Assembly: GCA_028289365.1 (NCBI GenBank) | Contig: JANQQM010000060.1 | Location: 54,601 to 118,600 of the forward strand | Length of the DNA stretch: 64,000 nucleotides | Source: Salaquimonas sp. | GTDB taxonomy: Bacteria > Pseudomonadota > Alphaproteobacteria > Rhizobiales > Rhizobiaceae | Direction of reading: 5' to 3' | Shown: piece after piece, positions 8,871 to 17,405 of the stretch | Layout of the letters: each line of letters opens with the position of its first letter | How positions within the stretch are numbered: the stretch's first letter is position 1 | The notes under the pieces: model-generated | What the model was told of the DNA's origin: nothing | Seen by the model: the letters and a program-made list of their open reading frames with translations, nothing else | The model's database searches: none | Program-made: the position numbers and the translations under genes

Positions 8871-10232
8871 GTGAAAGCGCATCTTGAAAACCTCGAAGTC
8901 AAAGTCGTGCCGATCGGCGCGCTGAGACCCTATGCACATAACGCCAGAACCCATTCCAAACAGCAGATTGCCCGGCTTGGTGACCTAATCCATAACTATG
9001 GCTGGCTTGTTCCGATCCTGATCGATACAAATTTCGAAATCATTGCCGGTCATGGCCGATTGGAAGCGGCAAAGCTCATCAAGCTGAAAAACGTGCCGGT
9101 CATCCAGATCGAGCATCTTAATGAAACCCAGATCCGGATGTTTCGGCTTGCCGACAATAAGATTGCCCAAGAGGCAGATTGGAACTTTCCAAATCTCAAA
9201 TTCGAAATCAACGAGCTCATTGATGAGTTTGCAGGTGAGTTCGACATATCCGCAGGCACTGCCTTCGATCACGGCGAAATCGACCGAATACTTGGTACGG
9301 CGGTTGCTCGTGACAACGAAAACGATGAACTTGCCGAGGAAGACATTACCGGTCTGCCTGTAACGCAGGCTGGAGATACATTCGAACTTGATGGAAAACA
9401 CCGCATCCATTGCGGTAATGCCCGCGATCGGCAAGCTTACATAGCGGTGATGGCGGACAAGAAAGCCGAGATGGCGATAACCGATCCGCCCTATAATGTA
9501 CCGATTGCCGGCAATGTCTCAGGCCTGGGTCAAAATCGTCACCAAGAGTTCCTGGAAGCCTCAGGCGAAATGGACCGTAACGGGTTTATCGACTTCCTAA
9601 CCGAACCCTTCAAGCTTATGGCGGAATACACCATTGATGGTGCCATCATTGACGTGTTCATGGATCATCGCCACGCGCTTGAGATCATTCTGGCAGGCGA
9701 AAGGGCATTCACGCAGCGCCTGAATATCTGTGTGTGGACGAAGACGAATGGCGGCATGGGCTCGCTTTATCGCTCAGCCCATGAGTTCGGGTTCATCTTC
9801 AAATCCGGCAAGGCACCACACATCAACAACATCAAGTTGGGCAAATATGGACGCAACCGAACCAATGTGTGGTCTTATGCCGGGGCAAACAGTTTTGGGA
9901 TCGGCCGCGATGAGGCACTTGCCATGCATCCAACCGTCAAACCGGTAGGGATGATTGGTGATGCGGTCCTGGATTGCTCCAATATCAATGGCATCGTGCT
10001 CGACCCCTTTATGGGGTCAGGAACCATTCTGATTGCCGCCCACCGCACCGGCCGGCAAGCCCGTGGTATCGAACTTGATCCCAAATATGTCGACGTGGCC
10101 CTACGCCGGTTTCGGCGTGCCACCGGAATTGAACCTATCCACGTTCAATCCAACAAAACCTTTAGCGAACTTGAAGCGGAAAGAACCGAGCAAGCCAAGA
10201 AGGACCATCCAATTGAAGGAGATGCGGCATGA
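8871..10232 (+). CDS. ParB-like nuclease domain / DNA methyltransferase fusion
   Basis: A 453-residue two-domain protein starting at GTG 8871 after GCGGAG. Residues 8-100 form a ParB/Srx-like domain (GALRPYAHNARTHSKQQI, GHGRLEAA, ADNKIAQ). From about residue 165 it is an N4/N6-type DNA methylase, with the catalytic DPPY at 205-208 and the AdoMet site FMGSGT at 380-385. Motif IV before motif I indicates the beta-class order. Such fusions are common in alphaproteobacterial prophage-like and conjugative elements, where they probably methylate the element or host DNA. No partner restriction enzyme is seen. The 4-nt overlap with the next gene suggests one operon. Confidence 0.9.
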   Translation: MKAHLENLEVKVVPIGALRPYAHNARTHSKQQIARLGDLIHNYGWLVPILIDTNFEIIAGHGRLEAAKLIKLKNVPVIQIEHLNETQIRMFRLADNKIAQEADWNFPNLKFEINELIDEFAGEFDISAGTAFDHGEIDRILGTAVARDNENDELAEEDITGLPVTQAGDTFELDGKHRIHCGNARDRQAYIAVMADKKAEMAITDPPYNVPIAGNVSGLGQNRHQEFLEASGEMDRNGFIDFLTEPFKLMAEYTIDGAIIDVFMDHRHALEIILAGERAFTQRLNICVWTKTNGGMGSLYRSAHEFGFIFKSGKAPHINNIKLGKYGRNRTNVWSYAGANSFGIGRDEALAMHPTVKPVGMIGDAVLDCSNINGIVLDPFMGSGTILIAAHRTGRQARGIELDPKYVDVALRRFRRATGIEPIHVQSNKTFSELEAERTEQAKKDHPIEGDAA

Positions 10233-10654
10233 GTGCTGGTGATTACCGGGTTGGATATAAAAGGCCTCCCAAGGAATATCAGTTCAAAAGTGGGTCAGGT
10301 AATCCGCGTGGCCGACCCAAGGGCGTTCGCGATCCGGATGCGGTGTTCCGGAAGGTGCTGAACGCCAAGGTTACGATCAACCACAATGGTAGAAAATCAA
10401 AAACCACCATCCGAGAGGCGCTGGTCTGGGCAGTGTTGGAGCTTTCAACGACGGGTGACACCCGAGCCATGCAGTGGGTCTCGAAACTCCTTTATCGGTT
10501 CTACGCCGAGCAACCGAAAGAGGTTTCGAAGGAAGAAAGTCAGCGCTCGCACGATGAATTGATGGCTCAACTGAAACAGATGGCGACAAACAGCATCACC
10601 ATGGAGAGAATGTATGGCAAAGACCTACACAGGTTACGAAAACAAGAAACGTGA
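10229..10654 (+). CDS. DUF5681 domain protein 1
   Basis: A 141-residue protein with the hallmark N-terminal motif (YKRPPKEYQFKSGSGNPRGRPKG, residues 9-31), basic and probably DNA-associated, followed by a helical part. DUF5681 proteins have no established function but occur next to methylase and terminase-like genes in mobile elements. It overlaps the methylase stop by 4 nt and the second DUF5681 gene by 41 nt, giving a tightly packed operon. Confidence 0.85.
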   Translation: MSAGDYRVGYKRPPKEYQFKSGSGNPRGRPKGVRDPDAVFRKVLNAKVTINHNGRKSKTTIREALVWAVLELSTTGDTRAMQWVSKLLYRFYAEQPKEVSKEESQRSHDELMAQLKQMATNSITMERMYGKDLHRLRKQET

Positions 10655-11093
10655 CAGCAGGGGCCGTTGGCTGCCTAATAGCAGCGGCAATCCTAAGGGC
10701 CGACCACCGGGTCGCAAACGAAACTGGGCTGCGATTGCCGCAATATTAAATCAACCGGTTCCAGTCAGACTGGCAGATGGGACAATCGAACATGTCGATG
10801 CGTTGGAACGTTCGTTCAAAGCCCTCTGTGCAAAAGCCCTCAAACTTGACAGAAAATCCCTCTTCGAGGCGCTGGAGATTATGGAGCGGGTCACGCCAGC
10901 AGACGACCCAGAGCCAGCAAAAAGTGAAGATGATTGGGAGAAGACGAAGCAGGAAATACTTGCCGCGTTCCCTGAGATCAACGCGCCTGAAAACAAAGGC
11001 AAGGCACCTGCTGCAGTCATGGCCATGTCGTTATTCCGGGCGGAAGTCGAAGCCGAGCTTGATGAAAAGGGGATCACTGCACCAGAGGATTAA
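10614..11093 (+). CDS. DUF5681 domain protein 2
   Basis: A 159-residue protein starting at ATG 10614 after GGAGAGA, inside the end of the previous gene. It carries the same family motif (GRWLPNSSGNPKGRPPGRKRN, about residues 17-37) and an acidic C-terminal half. It is a diverged tandem relative of the preceding gene rather than a recent copy. Function unknown. Confidence 0.82.
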   Translation: MAKTYTGYENKKRDSRGRWLPNSSGNPKGRPPGRKRNWAAIAAILNQPVPVRLADGTIEHVDALERSFKALCAKALKLDRKSLFEALEIMERVTPADDPEPAKSEDDWEKTKQEILAAFPEINAPENKGKAPAAVMAMSLFRAEVEAELDEKGITAPED

Positions 11094-11328
11094 ATCTGCC
11101 AGGCAAGTTGGCGTGGATAGTTAGCTGAAGCATTCACGCGACCACCGATATTTGCCAATTCCGACAAACTACGCAAAACCGTCGATTGGATTTGACCAGC
11201 TCACACTGGCAACAAAAAGCCGAAAGCGGATGTTTGCTGCATCGCAAGCGGAATCGTTCCAGTAGACAGGAAACTGTCATCAGGTTCGGAGCCGATGAAC
11301 GGTCGTAAAGGGCCAATTGGCGTCATGA

Positions 11329-11649
11329 CCGGCAAGTGAATCTACGCCTTGTTCCAAGCACCCGACAATCCGATCCCGTAAAGAAACCTACCTCATCCCT
11401 GACGCGCTCTATGGGATCGAATATTTGATCGACGGAGAAAAACGATATCGCTTCTGGGCGCTTGAATGCGAGCGCATCAGTCTGAAATTTCGTTCCGATG
11501 TGAAGAGCTCTAGTCTAGCGCCAAAACAGGTAGCCTATGATGCATTAATAAGAGATCGAAAATACAAGACACGTTGGTCAATTCCCAACCTGAAGCTGCA
11601 ACTTGTCAGATCAAATCGTCTCGATAACTCTCAGCCCACAATCATTTAG
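11329..11649 (+). pseudogene. remnant resembling a replication-relaxation family protein
   Basis: The open frame runs from just after an in-frame TGA at 11326 to a stop at 11649, and the only start offered is a TTG in mid-domain. Upstream of that TTG the same frame continues with RSRKETYLIPDALYGIEYLIDGEKRYRFWALECER, which resembles the PD...F-x-LE-x-D core of plasmid replication-relaxation proteins. The N-terminal winged helix expected before this core is missing. I read this as a decayed gene of the mobile element. Confidence 0.5.
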
Positions 11650-11736
11650 TTCGCCATCTTCAAACGGCATCACGTCAGGTCGGTCGTTATTAACCTTACG
11701 CATTGCTACCTTGCGAATCGTCCGACGACATTTGAT

Positions 11737-12759
11737 TTAGGGAAGATTCACATCAACCATAAGCTTCATAATTGATTGTTGATCCTTGTCGATTTGCGCA
11801 TAAGCGGCAGACCAAGCTTCCAAAGGGTAATGCCCGTCGACTAGCGGTTCCAACACTAATCCACTAGCGAGCAAATCCCGCGCCTTTAGCCAGTCGTCCA
11901 TCCAGTACATCATCGAACCCTTGACTAGGAGTTCGTGCTCTCCAACGCGCGCCAGATCGACTGGTGGGCTGTCACCAAACACACCCACAATTAGAATAGT
12001 GCCTCCTTTCTTGATCGAGGGAACGAGCGCAGCGATCGTCTGGCTCACGCCAGCCGCCTCGACGCCAAGCGAAAATCCTTCACTGCCAAAGACTCTCTCA
12101 GCTGCAATTTCAACAGTCTCATTCATGGAATTTGCGGTATGTTCGATACCGCATGCATTGGCACGTTTCAGACGAAGATCGTTTATGTCTGTAAGAAGCA
12201 CATTCGCTCCTTCCAATTTCGCTACCTGTGCAATCAAGTTGCCGATAGGGCCAGCACCGGTGATTAAAATATTTTGATTCTTGACATTACCGAGCCTGGA
12301 AACAGCATGGACAGCAACTGCGACCGGCTCCATGAATGCGCCCTGATTGAGGTTGAAGTCATCTGGAAGTGAAACAATTCGGTCGGCTTTGGTAACAAAA
12401 TAGTCTTGACCACAACCATCGGCCTGAAAGCCTCTTACTTTTAGATTTTCACAAATGTTGAAGTTCTCATTGCGACAAGATCGACATTCTCCGCAGATGA
12501 TCTGCGGCATAGCAGTGACTAACTCACCGGGTTTTAAGTCTGTTACCTTCGAGCCTAAACAATCGATAAATCCACAAAATTCATGGCCCTGGACAACCGG
12601 AAATGGTGTGAACGGATGTTTACCATGCCAGACATGAATATCCGAACCACAAATCCCAATTCTCGCGACCCTGATGCGAACTTCATCTGGGCCGGGTTCC
12701 GGAATTGGAACCTCCCTGAGTTCCATCTCGCCTGGGGATCTGACCAGTTGCTGTTTCAT
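11737..12759 (-). CDS. zinc-dependent alcohol/polyol dehydrogenase (MDR family)
   Basis: A 340-residue medium-chain dehydrogenase that probably oxidises a sugar alcohol or sugar acid with NAD(P). Catalytic zinc ligands C37 and H59-E60 (GHEFCG) and all four structural zinc cysteines (C89, C92, C95, C103 in CGECRSCRNENFNIC) are intact. The cofactor fold shows ITGAGPIGNLIAQVAKLEGANVLLTD. It is the last gene of the CUT1-sulfatase operon, 9 bp after the sulfatase stop, and so likely acts on the desulfated sugar or its product. Threonine, sorbitol and L-idonate dehydrogenases are all in the same family. Confidence 0.88.
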   Translation of the reverse strand: MKQQLVRSPGEMELREVPIPEPGPDEVRIRVARIGICGSDIHVWHGKHPFTPFPVVQGHEFCGFIDCLGSKVTDLKPGELVTAMPQIICGECRSCRNENFNICENLKVRGFQADGCGQDYFVTKADRIVSLPDDFNLNQGAFMEPVAVAVHAVSRLGNVKNQNILITGAGPIGNLIAQVAKLEGANVLLTDINDLRLKRANACGIEHTANSMNETVEIAAERVFGSEGFSLGVEAAGVSQTIAALVPSIKKGGTILIVGVFGDSPPVDLARVGEHELLVKGSMMYWMDDWLKARDLLASGLVLEPLVDGHYPLEAWSAAYAQIDKDQQSIMKLMVDVNLP

Positions 12760-12768
12760 TTTTGCCTC

Positions 12769-14241
12769 TCAGAAGTCAGCGCTACGCTCCGGACCTTTGC
12801 CAGAATGCGACATCATTGCATTAAAGTGTTTAAGCAGAAGGTCGTTCTTCAGACCTTGATGTTCGGGGCTGTCCCATAGATCAATGTGTTCGTCAGGATC
12901 TGTGTTATGGTCAAAAAATTCCCCGATCCCGGCGTCATGATAGATACATAGTTTGTAGCGGCCATCAAAATACATGCTGCCACGAGAACCGACGCTGCCG
13001 TCATAATTAATGGCGTCATAATATTCCGAAAGGACGTATGGTTTGTGCTCGTGTAGATCAACATCGCCGGTCAGCAGTGGCTTGAGCGATCGTCCCTGCA
13101 TATTGGCTTGCCATGAAACACCAACGAAATCCAAGATCGTCGGCGGAATGTCTACCAATTCCACAAGTGCGTCGGACACTTTTCCGGGCAAGACCGACTT
13201 TGGATAAGCAATAAGCAACGGCACATGCACAAGGCCTTCATAAAAACGGCATCCTTTGTACAATAATCCATGGTCCCCGAGCATCTCTCCATGGTCGCTC
13301 GTAAAGATGATCAAGGTATCATCAAGCTGATTAGTGCCAGTTAAGGTCTCAAGCAGCTCGCCGATCATATCGTCGATTAGCGCGATCATGGCGTGATAAG
13401 AGGCTCTAAGTTTTTGTGGATCAACGCGAACCGGCGGTCGATCGTGAGCGCCTTCTTCAGTGGTCTCTAAAAAGTCTCCATCGTCATCGATATAGTTAGG
13501 GTCGAAAGCATTCTGAGCTTGTTGATCGACCCGGCCCATAAGCTTGTCGTGATGCTCAATATCACCAGGACGAAATACGGGTTTTGGCATGTCCCTTGGG
13601 TTGAACTTTGCTAGATACTCCTGTGGCGGATCGAATGGGGGATGTGGATCAAAGAGATTAATTGAGAGCAACCAATCCTTATCTTTGTTTCGATCAATGA
13701 ACTCCTTTGCTCTCTCCCCAGCCCAGGTGGTTTGGTGGAGATCCGCTGAGACCCCAGTCCGGATCGAGCCCTTTTGATCCTCATATAACTTATGTGGATC
13801 AATATCCTTGGCAACAAGCCAGTTTTGGTAGTCATGACCCTTATCCCAATCCGGGTCCGGGTGTTGGCTCCAGTAGAATTCGTCATAGCCATCGTCTGGC
13901 CGTTTTTCGACAATGCCTTGGGCACGCGAGAGATGAAGTTTGCCGATGAGACCAGTGTGATAGCCTGCGTCTTTTATTAGTTTTGGAAGCAGCGGCAAGT
14001 GATCTGGAAAGCCAACATTCCCGTTTCGATGCACCTGATGGGAAATCGGATAAAGGCCGGTTAGAAAACTTGCTCGGCTCGGGGTACAGATCGGGCTTTG
14101 GCAATAGGCACGGGTGAACACAACTCCGCGCTCTGCGATCGTATCGATATTCGGCGTTCGGGCTCCAGGATATCCAAGGCAGGAAAGCGTGTCCCATCGC
14201 TGCTGATCAGTGCATATCCATAAAATGTTTGGTCTTTTCAT
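12769..14241 (-). CDS. type I (S1) sulfatase
   Basis: A 490-residue sulfatase. The formylglycine signature CTPSRASFLTG begins at Cys52, which must be oxidised to formylglycine by a maturase encoded elsewhere. Metal-site residues are seen in LWICTDQQRWDTLS near the N-terminus and IIFTSDHGEMLGDHGLL in the middle. No signal peptide is visible (it starts MKRPNILWICTDQQ), so the enzyme is probably cytoplasmic and acts on a substrate already imported by the adjacent CUT1 transporter. The TDQQRxDTL opening resembles choline-sulfatase-like and some sugar sulfatases. The substrate remains open. Confidence 0.9.
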   Translation of the reverse strand: MKRPNILWICTDQQRWDTLSCLGYPGARTPNIDTIAERGVVFTRAYCQSPICTPSRASFLTGLYPISHQVHRNGNVGFPDHLPLLPKLIKDAGYHTGLIGKLHLSRAQGIVEKRPDDGYDEFYWSQHPDPDWDKGHDYQNWLVAKDIDPHKLYEDQKGSIRTGVSADLHQTTWAGERAKEFIDRNKDKDWLLSINLFDPHPPFDPPQEYLAKFNPRDMPKPVFRPGDIEHHDKLMGRVDQQAQNAFDPNYIDDDGDFLETTEEGAHDRPPVRVDPQKLRASYHAMIALIDDMIGELLETLTGTNQLDDTLIIFTSDHGEMLGDHGLLYKGCRFYEGLVHVPLLIAYPKSVLPGKVSDALVELVDIPPTILDFVGVSWQANMQGRSLKPLLTGDVDLHEHKPYVLSEYYDAINYDGSVGSRGSMYFDGRYKLCIYHDAGIGEFFDHNTDPDEHIDLWDSPEHQGLKNDLLLKHFNAMMSHSGKGPERSADF

Positions 14242-14327
14242 TCCTCTTTACTCCGCCAGGCACCTACGCTGTGAGAAAAATCTTCGACGTTCATATGTGA
14301 TGTCGTCATGCTCCCAATACTTGCGCG

Positions 14328-15410
14328 TCATGCAGCCGGATCCAGACGAACGCCATCCGGCCCAAAAACATGAACGGTACCTGTGACAGATATTTTTATG
14401 TCATCGCCACGTTTGAGGTCGGTCTCGCCGTCCGCGCGTATAACGAGAACCTGACTATTGCTCCCTTGCCCGATCTCGGCGCGAACAATCGCCTCTGAGC
14501 CAAGTTCTTCAACGCCAGTTACATTGGCGGCCATTCCATTTCGGGCAATCGAAAGATGCTCTGGCCGAAAACCAATAGTGACTGTCTTGCTGGAAATTTC
14601 CGCGACTTGTTTTTGGACATTGTCCTTTATTGGAACAGCCTGCCCATTTATTTTGATGCCATCCCCGTCGGTCTTCACCTCAACGAAATTCATCGCGGGT
14701 GTGCCGATAAACCCCGCAACAAACAGATTTGCTGGTTTGCTGTAGAGATTTCGCGGTTCGTCAACTTGTTGCAATACGCCATCTTTCAGGACTGCAACCC
14801 TGTGACCCATTGTCATGGCTTCGACCTGATCATGGGTGACATAGACCGTAGTCACGCCAAGGCGAGCTTGTAAGTCGACCATTTCCGACCGGGTTTGATC
14901 TCTAAGTTTCGCATCGAGATTTGAAAGCGGCTCATCCAACAGATAGACTGAAGGGTGACGCACAATTGCTCGACCCATGGCAACTCTTTGGCGTTGGCCG
15001 CCCGAAAGCTGTGCCGGCTTCCTATCCAGATATTGCGTCAATTCGAGAATACGGGCAGATTCCGCCACGGCCTCATCGATCTTATCTTGCGACTGCTTAG
15101 CCAAACGGAGCGGGAAACCAATATTTTCCGCTACTGTCATATGCGGATAGAGCGCATAGCTCTGGAAAACCATAGCAATGTCGCGATCTTTGGGCTCGAC
15201 CTCATTGACGATGCGTTCCCCAATCAACAAATCGCCGGAAGAAATGTCTTCAAGTCCTGCAATCATGCGCAGGATGGTAGATTTACCGCACCCTGATGGT
15301 CCCACCAGTACCAGGAATTCACCATCTCGGATGTGCAGATTGAGATTATCGACTGCCTTCAGCCCATTTGGATAAAGCTTATTCACCCCTTCAAATAGGA
15401 TATCAGCCAT
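14328..15410 (-). CDS. carbohydrate ABC transporter ATP-binding protein (UgpC/MalK-like)
   Basis: ATPase of a CUT1 importer, 360 residues, starting at ATG 15410 after AGGAG. Walker A GPSGCGKST (37-45), signature LSGGQRQRVAMGRA, Walker B VYLLDEPLSNLD and the H-loop in VTHDQVEAMTM are all present. The C-terminal 120 residues form the TOBE-type regulatory domain (IGFRPEHLSIA). It follows the two permease genes and precedes the sulfatase gene. Confidence 0.93.
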   Translation of the reverse strand: MADILFEGVNKLYPNGLKAVDNLNLHIRDGEFLVLVGPSGCGKSTILRMIAGLEDISSGDLLIGERIVNEVEPKDRDIAMVFQSYALYPHMTVAENIGFPLRLAKQSQDKIDEAVAESARILELTQYLDRKPAQLSGGQRQRVAMGRAIVRHPSVYLLDEPLSNLDAKLRDQTRSEMVDLQARLGVTTVYVTHDQVEAMTMGHRVAVLKDGVLQQVDEPRNLYSKPANLFVAGFIGTPAMNFVEVKTDGDGIKINGQAVPIKDNVQKQVAEISSKTVTIGFRPEHLSIARNGMAANVTGVEELGSEAIVRAEIGQGSNSQVLVIRADGETDLKRGDDIKISVTGTVHVFGPDGVRLDPAA

Positions 15411-15524
15411 AGGTTCTTTCTCCTGCTATTTTATGTCCGACACCGTCTCCTACTTGCGGCGTGTTGACGGGTTTGCCGAACGAATGGGAGGCGGTGTACG
15501 AAGTCATCAAGAAAGGCATTTGGA

Positions 15525-16352
15525 TCATCCTTTCACCGAACCAGATGCGAGGCCGGAAATCATGTAGCGGCGAACCAGGAAACCAAATGCGACAGCTGGA
15601 CCAACGATGAATACTGATGCCGCTGCGATTTTCCCCCATTCCGTTCCTTCAAAAGCAAGAAAATTGACGATCGCGACGGGAAGCGTAACGACTTCGGAGC
15701 GGGTAAGGATCAATGCAAAAAGAAATTCATTCCAAGAGAAGATGAAAGCCAGGATAGACGAGGCGAGGATACCACCTTTAAGCAGCGGCAAATCAACCAA
15801 GATCAGGGTTTCCCAAGGGGTGGCTCCGTCGATCTTGGCCGCTTCGGTAAGCTCCCTGGGTATGGATGACCAGATCGGCGTCAACATCCAGATAATGAGC
15901 GGTACATTGAAAATCATATGCACCAGCATCAATCCGAAATGGGTATCGAGGACCCCGAGCCGGTTGTAAACTACAAAATACGGTAGGAGATAGACCATGC
16001 CCGGAACCATTCGAATCAGCAAAATGGCCAATAATGAATTCTTTCGAATGGGTCCTCGTAGGTTTCTTAATCCATAAGTGGCTGGGATTGCGACAAGCAG
16101 CGAAAGTAGTACAGCGCCGACTGAGACAATGATGCTGTTCTTGATCGCATGTAAAAATGCTGAATCGCCAAATACCCCGAAATATGCCTCAAATGTAGGC
16201 GTGAAGAAGAGCTTGGGAGGATTGGCAAACGCGTCCAGCCGCGTCTTAATTGAAAGTAGTACTAGCCATAGGAATGGAGCGATTATGACGATTGCCCAGA
16301 CCAAACCAAAGGCATACAGGCCAAACGTAACGGATCTTGGACGCACCCTCAT
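15525..16352 (-). CDS. carbohydrate ABC transporter permease (MalG/UgpE-like)
   Basis: Inner-membrane permease of 275 residues with about six membrane helices. The cytoplasmic EAA loop (ELTEAAKIDGATPWETLILVDLPLLKGG) contacts the ATPase. Its start overlaps the stop of the partner permease by 4 nt. The C-terminal MISGLASGSVKG is typical of the MalG branch. Confidence 0.92.
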   Translation of the reverse strand: MRVRPRSVTFGLYAFGLVWAIVIIAPFLWLVLLSIKTRLDAFANPPKLFFTPTFEAYFGVFGDSAFLHAIKNSIIVSVGAVLLSLLVAIPATYGLRNLRGPIRKNSLLAILLIRMVPGMVYLLPYFVVYNRLGVLDTHFGLMLVHMIFNVPLIIWMLTPIWSSIPRELTEAAKIDGATPWETLILVDLPLLKGGILASSILAFIFSWNEFLFALILTRSEVVTLPVAIVNFLAFEGTEWGKIAAASVFIVGPAVAFGFLVRRYMISGLASGSVKG

Positions 16353-17290
16353 TTGCTGCCTCCCTCGGTTTCAATGCTCCGCAAAAGCAAATTCGTGGCT
16401 GGCGCAAGCAACATGACGAGCAGGGCTAGGAAGGTTAGGATCATGGCTGAGGCGTAACCAACCTTCAGGAAGGTAAAGCCGGAAACAAACGAATAGTAGT
16501 TTACCGTCTCGGTCGATCCCGCAGGACCCCCGGAAGTCATGACAAAAATGATCGGAAAAATGGCTAGTGCCTCCATGATCCTGAATACCAGGACCACAAG
16601 TGCAGTTTCTTTCAAAAGCGGAAGTGTGACGAATTTGATCTGCTGAGTCCACGTTGCACCGTCAATACGCGCGGCTTCATAAAGATCGCGCGGAAACGTT
16701 TGCATCGATGTGAAGAACATGATCGCCACAAACGGTGTCCAACCCCAGGTGGCTGCGATGATAATCGCGATCATCGCGGTCATCGGTTCAGACAACCAGG
16801 TTGGGCCGGTGATCCCGATCAAACTTAGATAGTAGTTGATCCCGCCCAGTTGCGGTGTGAACAATACTTTCCACATTAATCCCATGACGATGGGCGGGAA
16901 GAACATCGGCACAATGAAAATAACACGAAGCCAACCTAGGCCCTTTAGGCGTTCATTCATCACAAGAGCTAAGAAAAAGCCGAAGATCAGCTGAAAGGCC
17001 ACTGGTCCGAAAATGAGGATGGCACTTTGCCAAAGGCTGGAAAGAAAACGTTCGTCCCGGAAGAGTTGTATGAAATTGTCAAATCCGATAAATCGCGTTG
17101 GTCTTGGACTCACATAGGAAATATTGGTCATGCTGAGGCCGACCGTGAACAGGATCGGTACAACCGTTAAGGCAGCGATTATGATCATTGCAGGCGCAAG
17201 AAAGCGTCGGTAACCGGCATTTGCACGGCGGTTCATCGCTTTTTGCAAACCTTTATCGATCTCGTGATATGTCGGTCCATTCGTATTCAC
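16349..17290 (-). CDS. carbohydrate ABC transporter permease (MalF/UgpA-like)
   Basis: Partner permease of 313 residues with the EAA motif (DLYEAARIDGATWTQQIKFVTLPLLKE). It follows the binding-protein gene after a 115-bp gap that contains a strong stem-loop with a T-run, which probably reduces permease expression relative to the binding protein. Confidence 0.92.
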   Translation of the reverse strand: MNTNGPTYHEIDKGLQKAMNRRANAGYRRFLAPAMIIIAALTVVPILFTVGLSMTNISYVSPRPTRFIGFDNFIQLFRDERFLSSLWQSAILIFGPVAFQLIFGFFLALVMNERLKGLGWLRVIFIVPMFFPPIVMGLMWKVLFTPQLGGINYYLSLIGITGPTWLSEPMTAMIAIIIAATWGWTPFVAIMFFTSMQTFPRDLYEAARIDGATWTQQIKFVTLPLLKETALVVLVFRIMEALAIFPIIFVMTSGGPAGSTETVNYYSFVSGFTFLKVGYASAMILTFLALLVMLLAPATNLLLRSIETEGGSK

Positions 17291-17331
17291 ACTGCATCTA
17301 CCTTATTGCTGAACCAGACGAGCCAATTGCT

Positions 17332-17366
17332 TCAAAAAAAGGCGGCCCAACGGGTGCCGGGCCGCC
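17332..17366 (-). terminator. intrinsic terminator/attenuator after the binding-protein gene
   Basis: Perfect 8-bp stem GGCGGCCC/GGGCCGCC with a 10-nt loop, followed on the minus strand by seven T residues. It lies between the binding-protein stop (17406) and the permease start (17290), so it is expected to terminate a fraction of transcripts inside the operon. Confidence 0.8.
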
Positions 17367-17405
17367 TCAAGCGCCGGTCTTCTGGGAGGATCTTAACGCG
17401 GCAAG

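Larger units (their letters stand above)
7917..11649 (+). mobile_element. partial mobile-element module (ParB-methylase, DUF5681 pair, relaxation-protein remnant)
   Basis: The co-directional genes here are of types known from alphaproteobacterial integrative elements and prophage-like islands. No integrase or terminal repeat lies within the block, and its last gene is broken, so it is a remnant or one end of a larger island. The recombinase/DUF2924/DUF3489 set at 41.5-44.3 kb could be the missing end. Confidence 0.5.
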
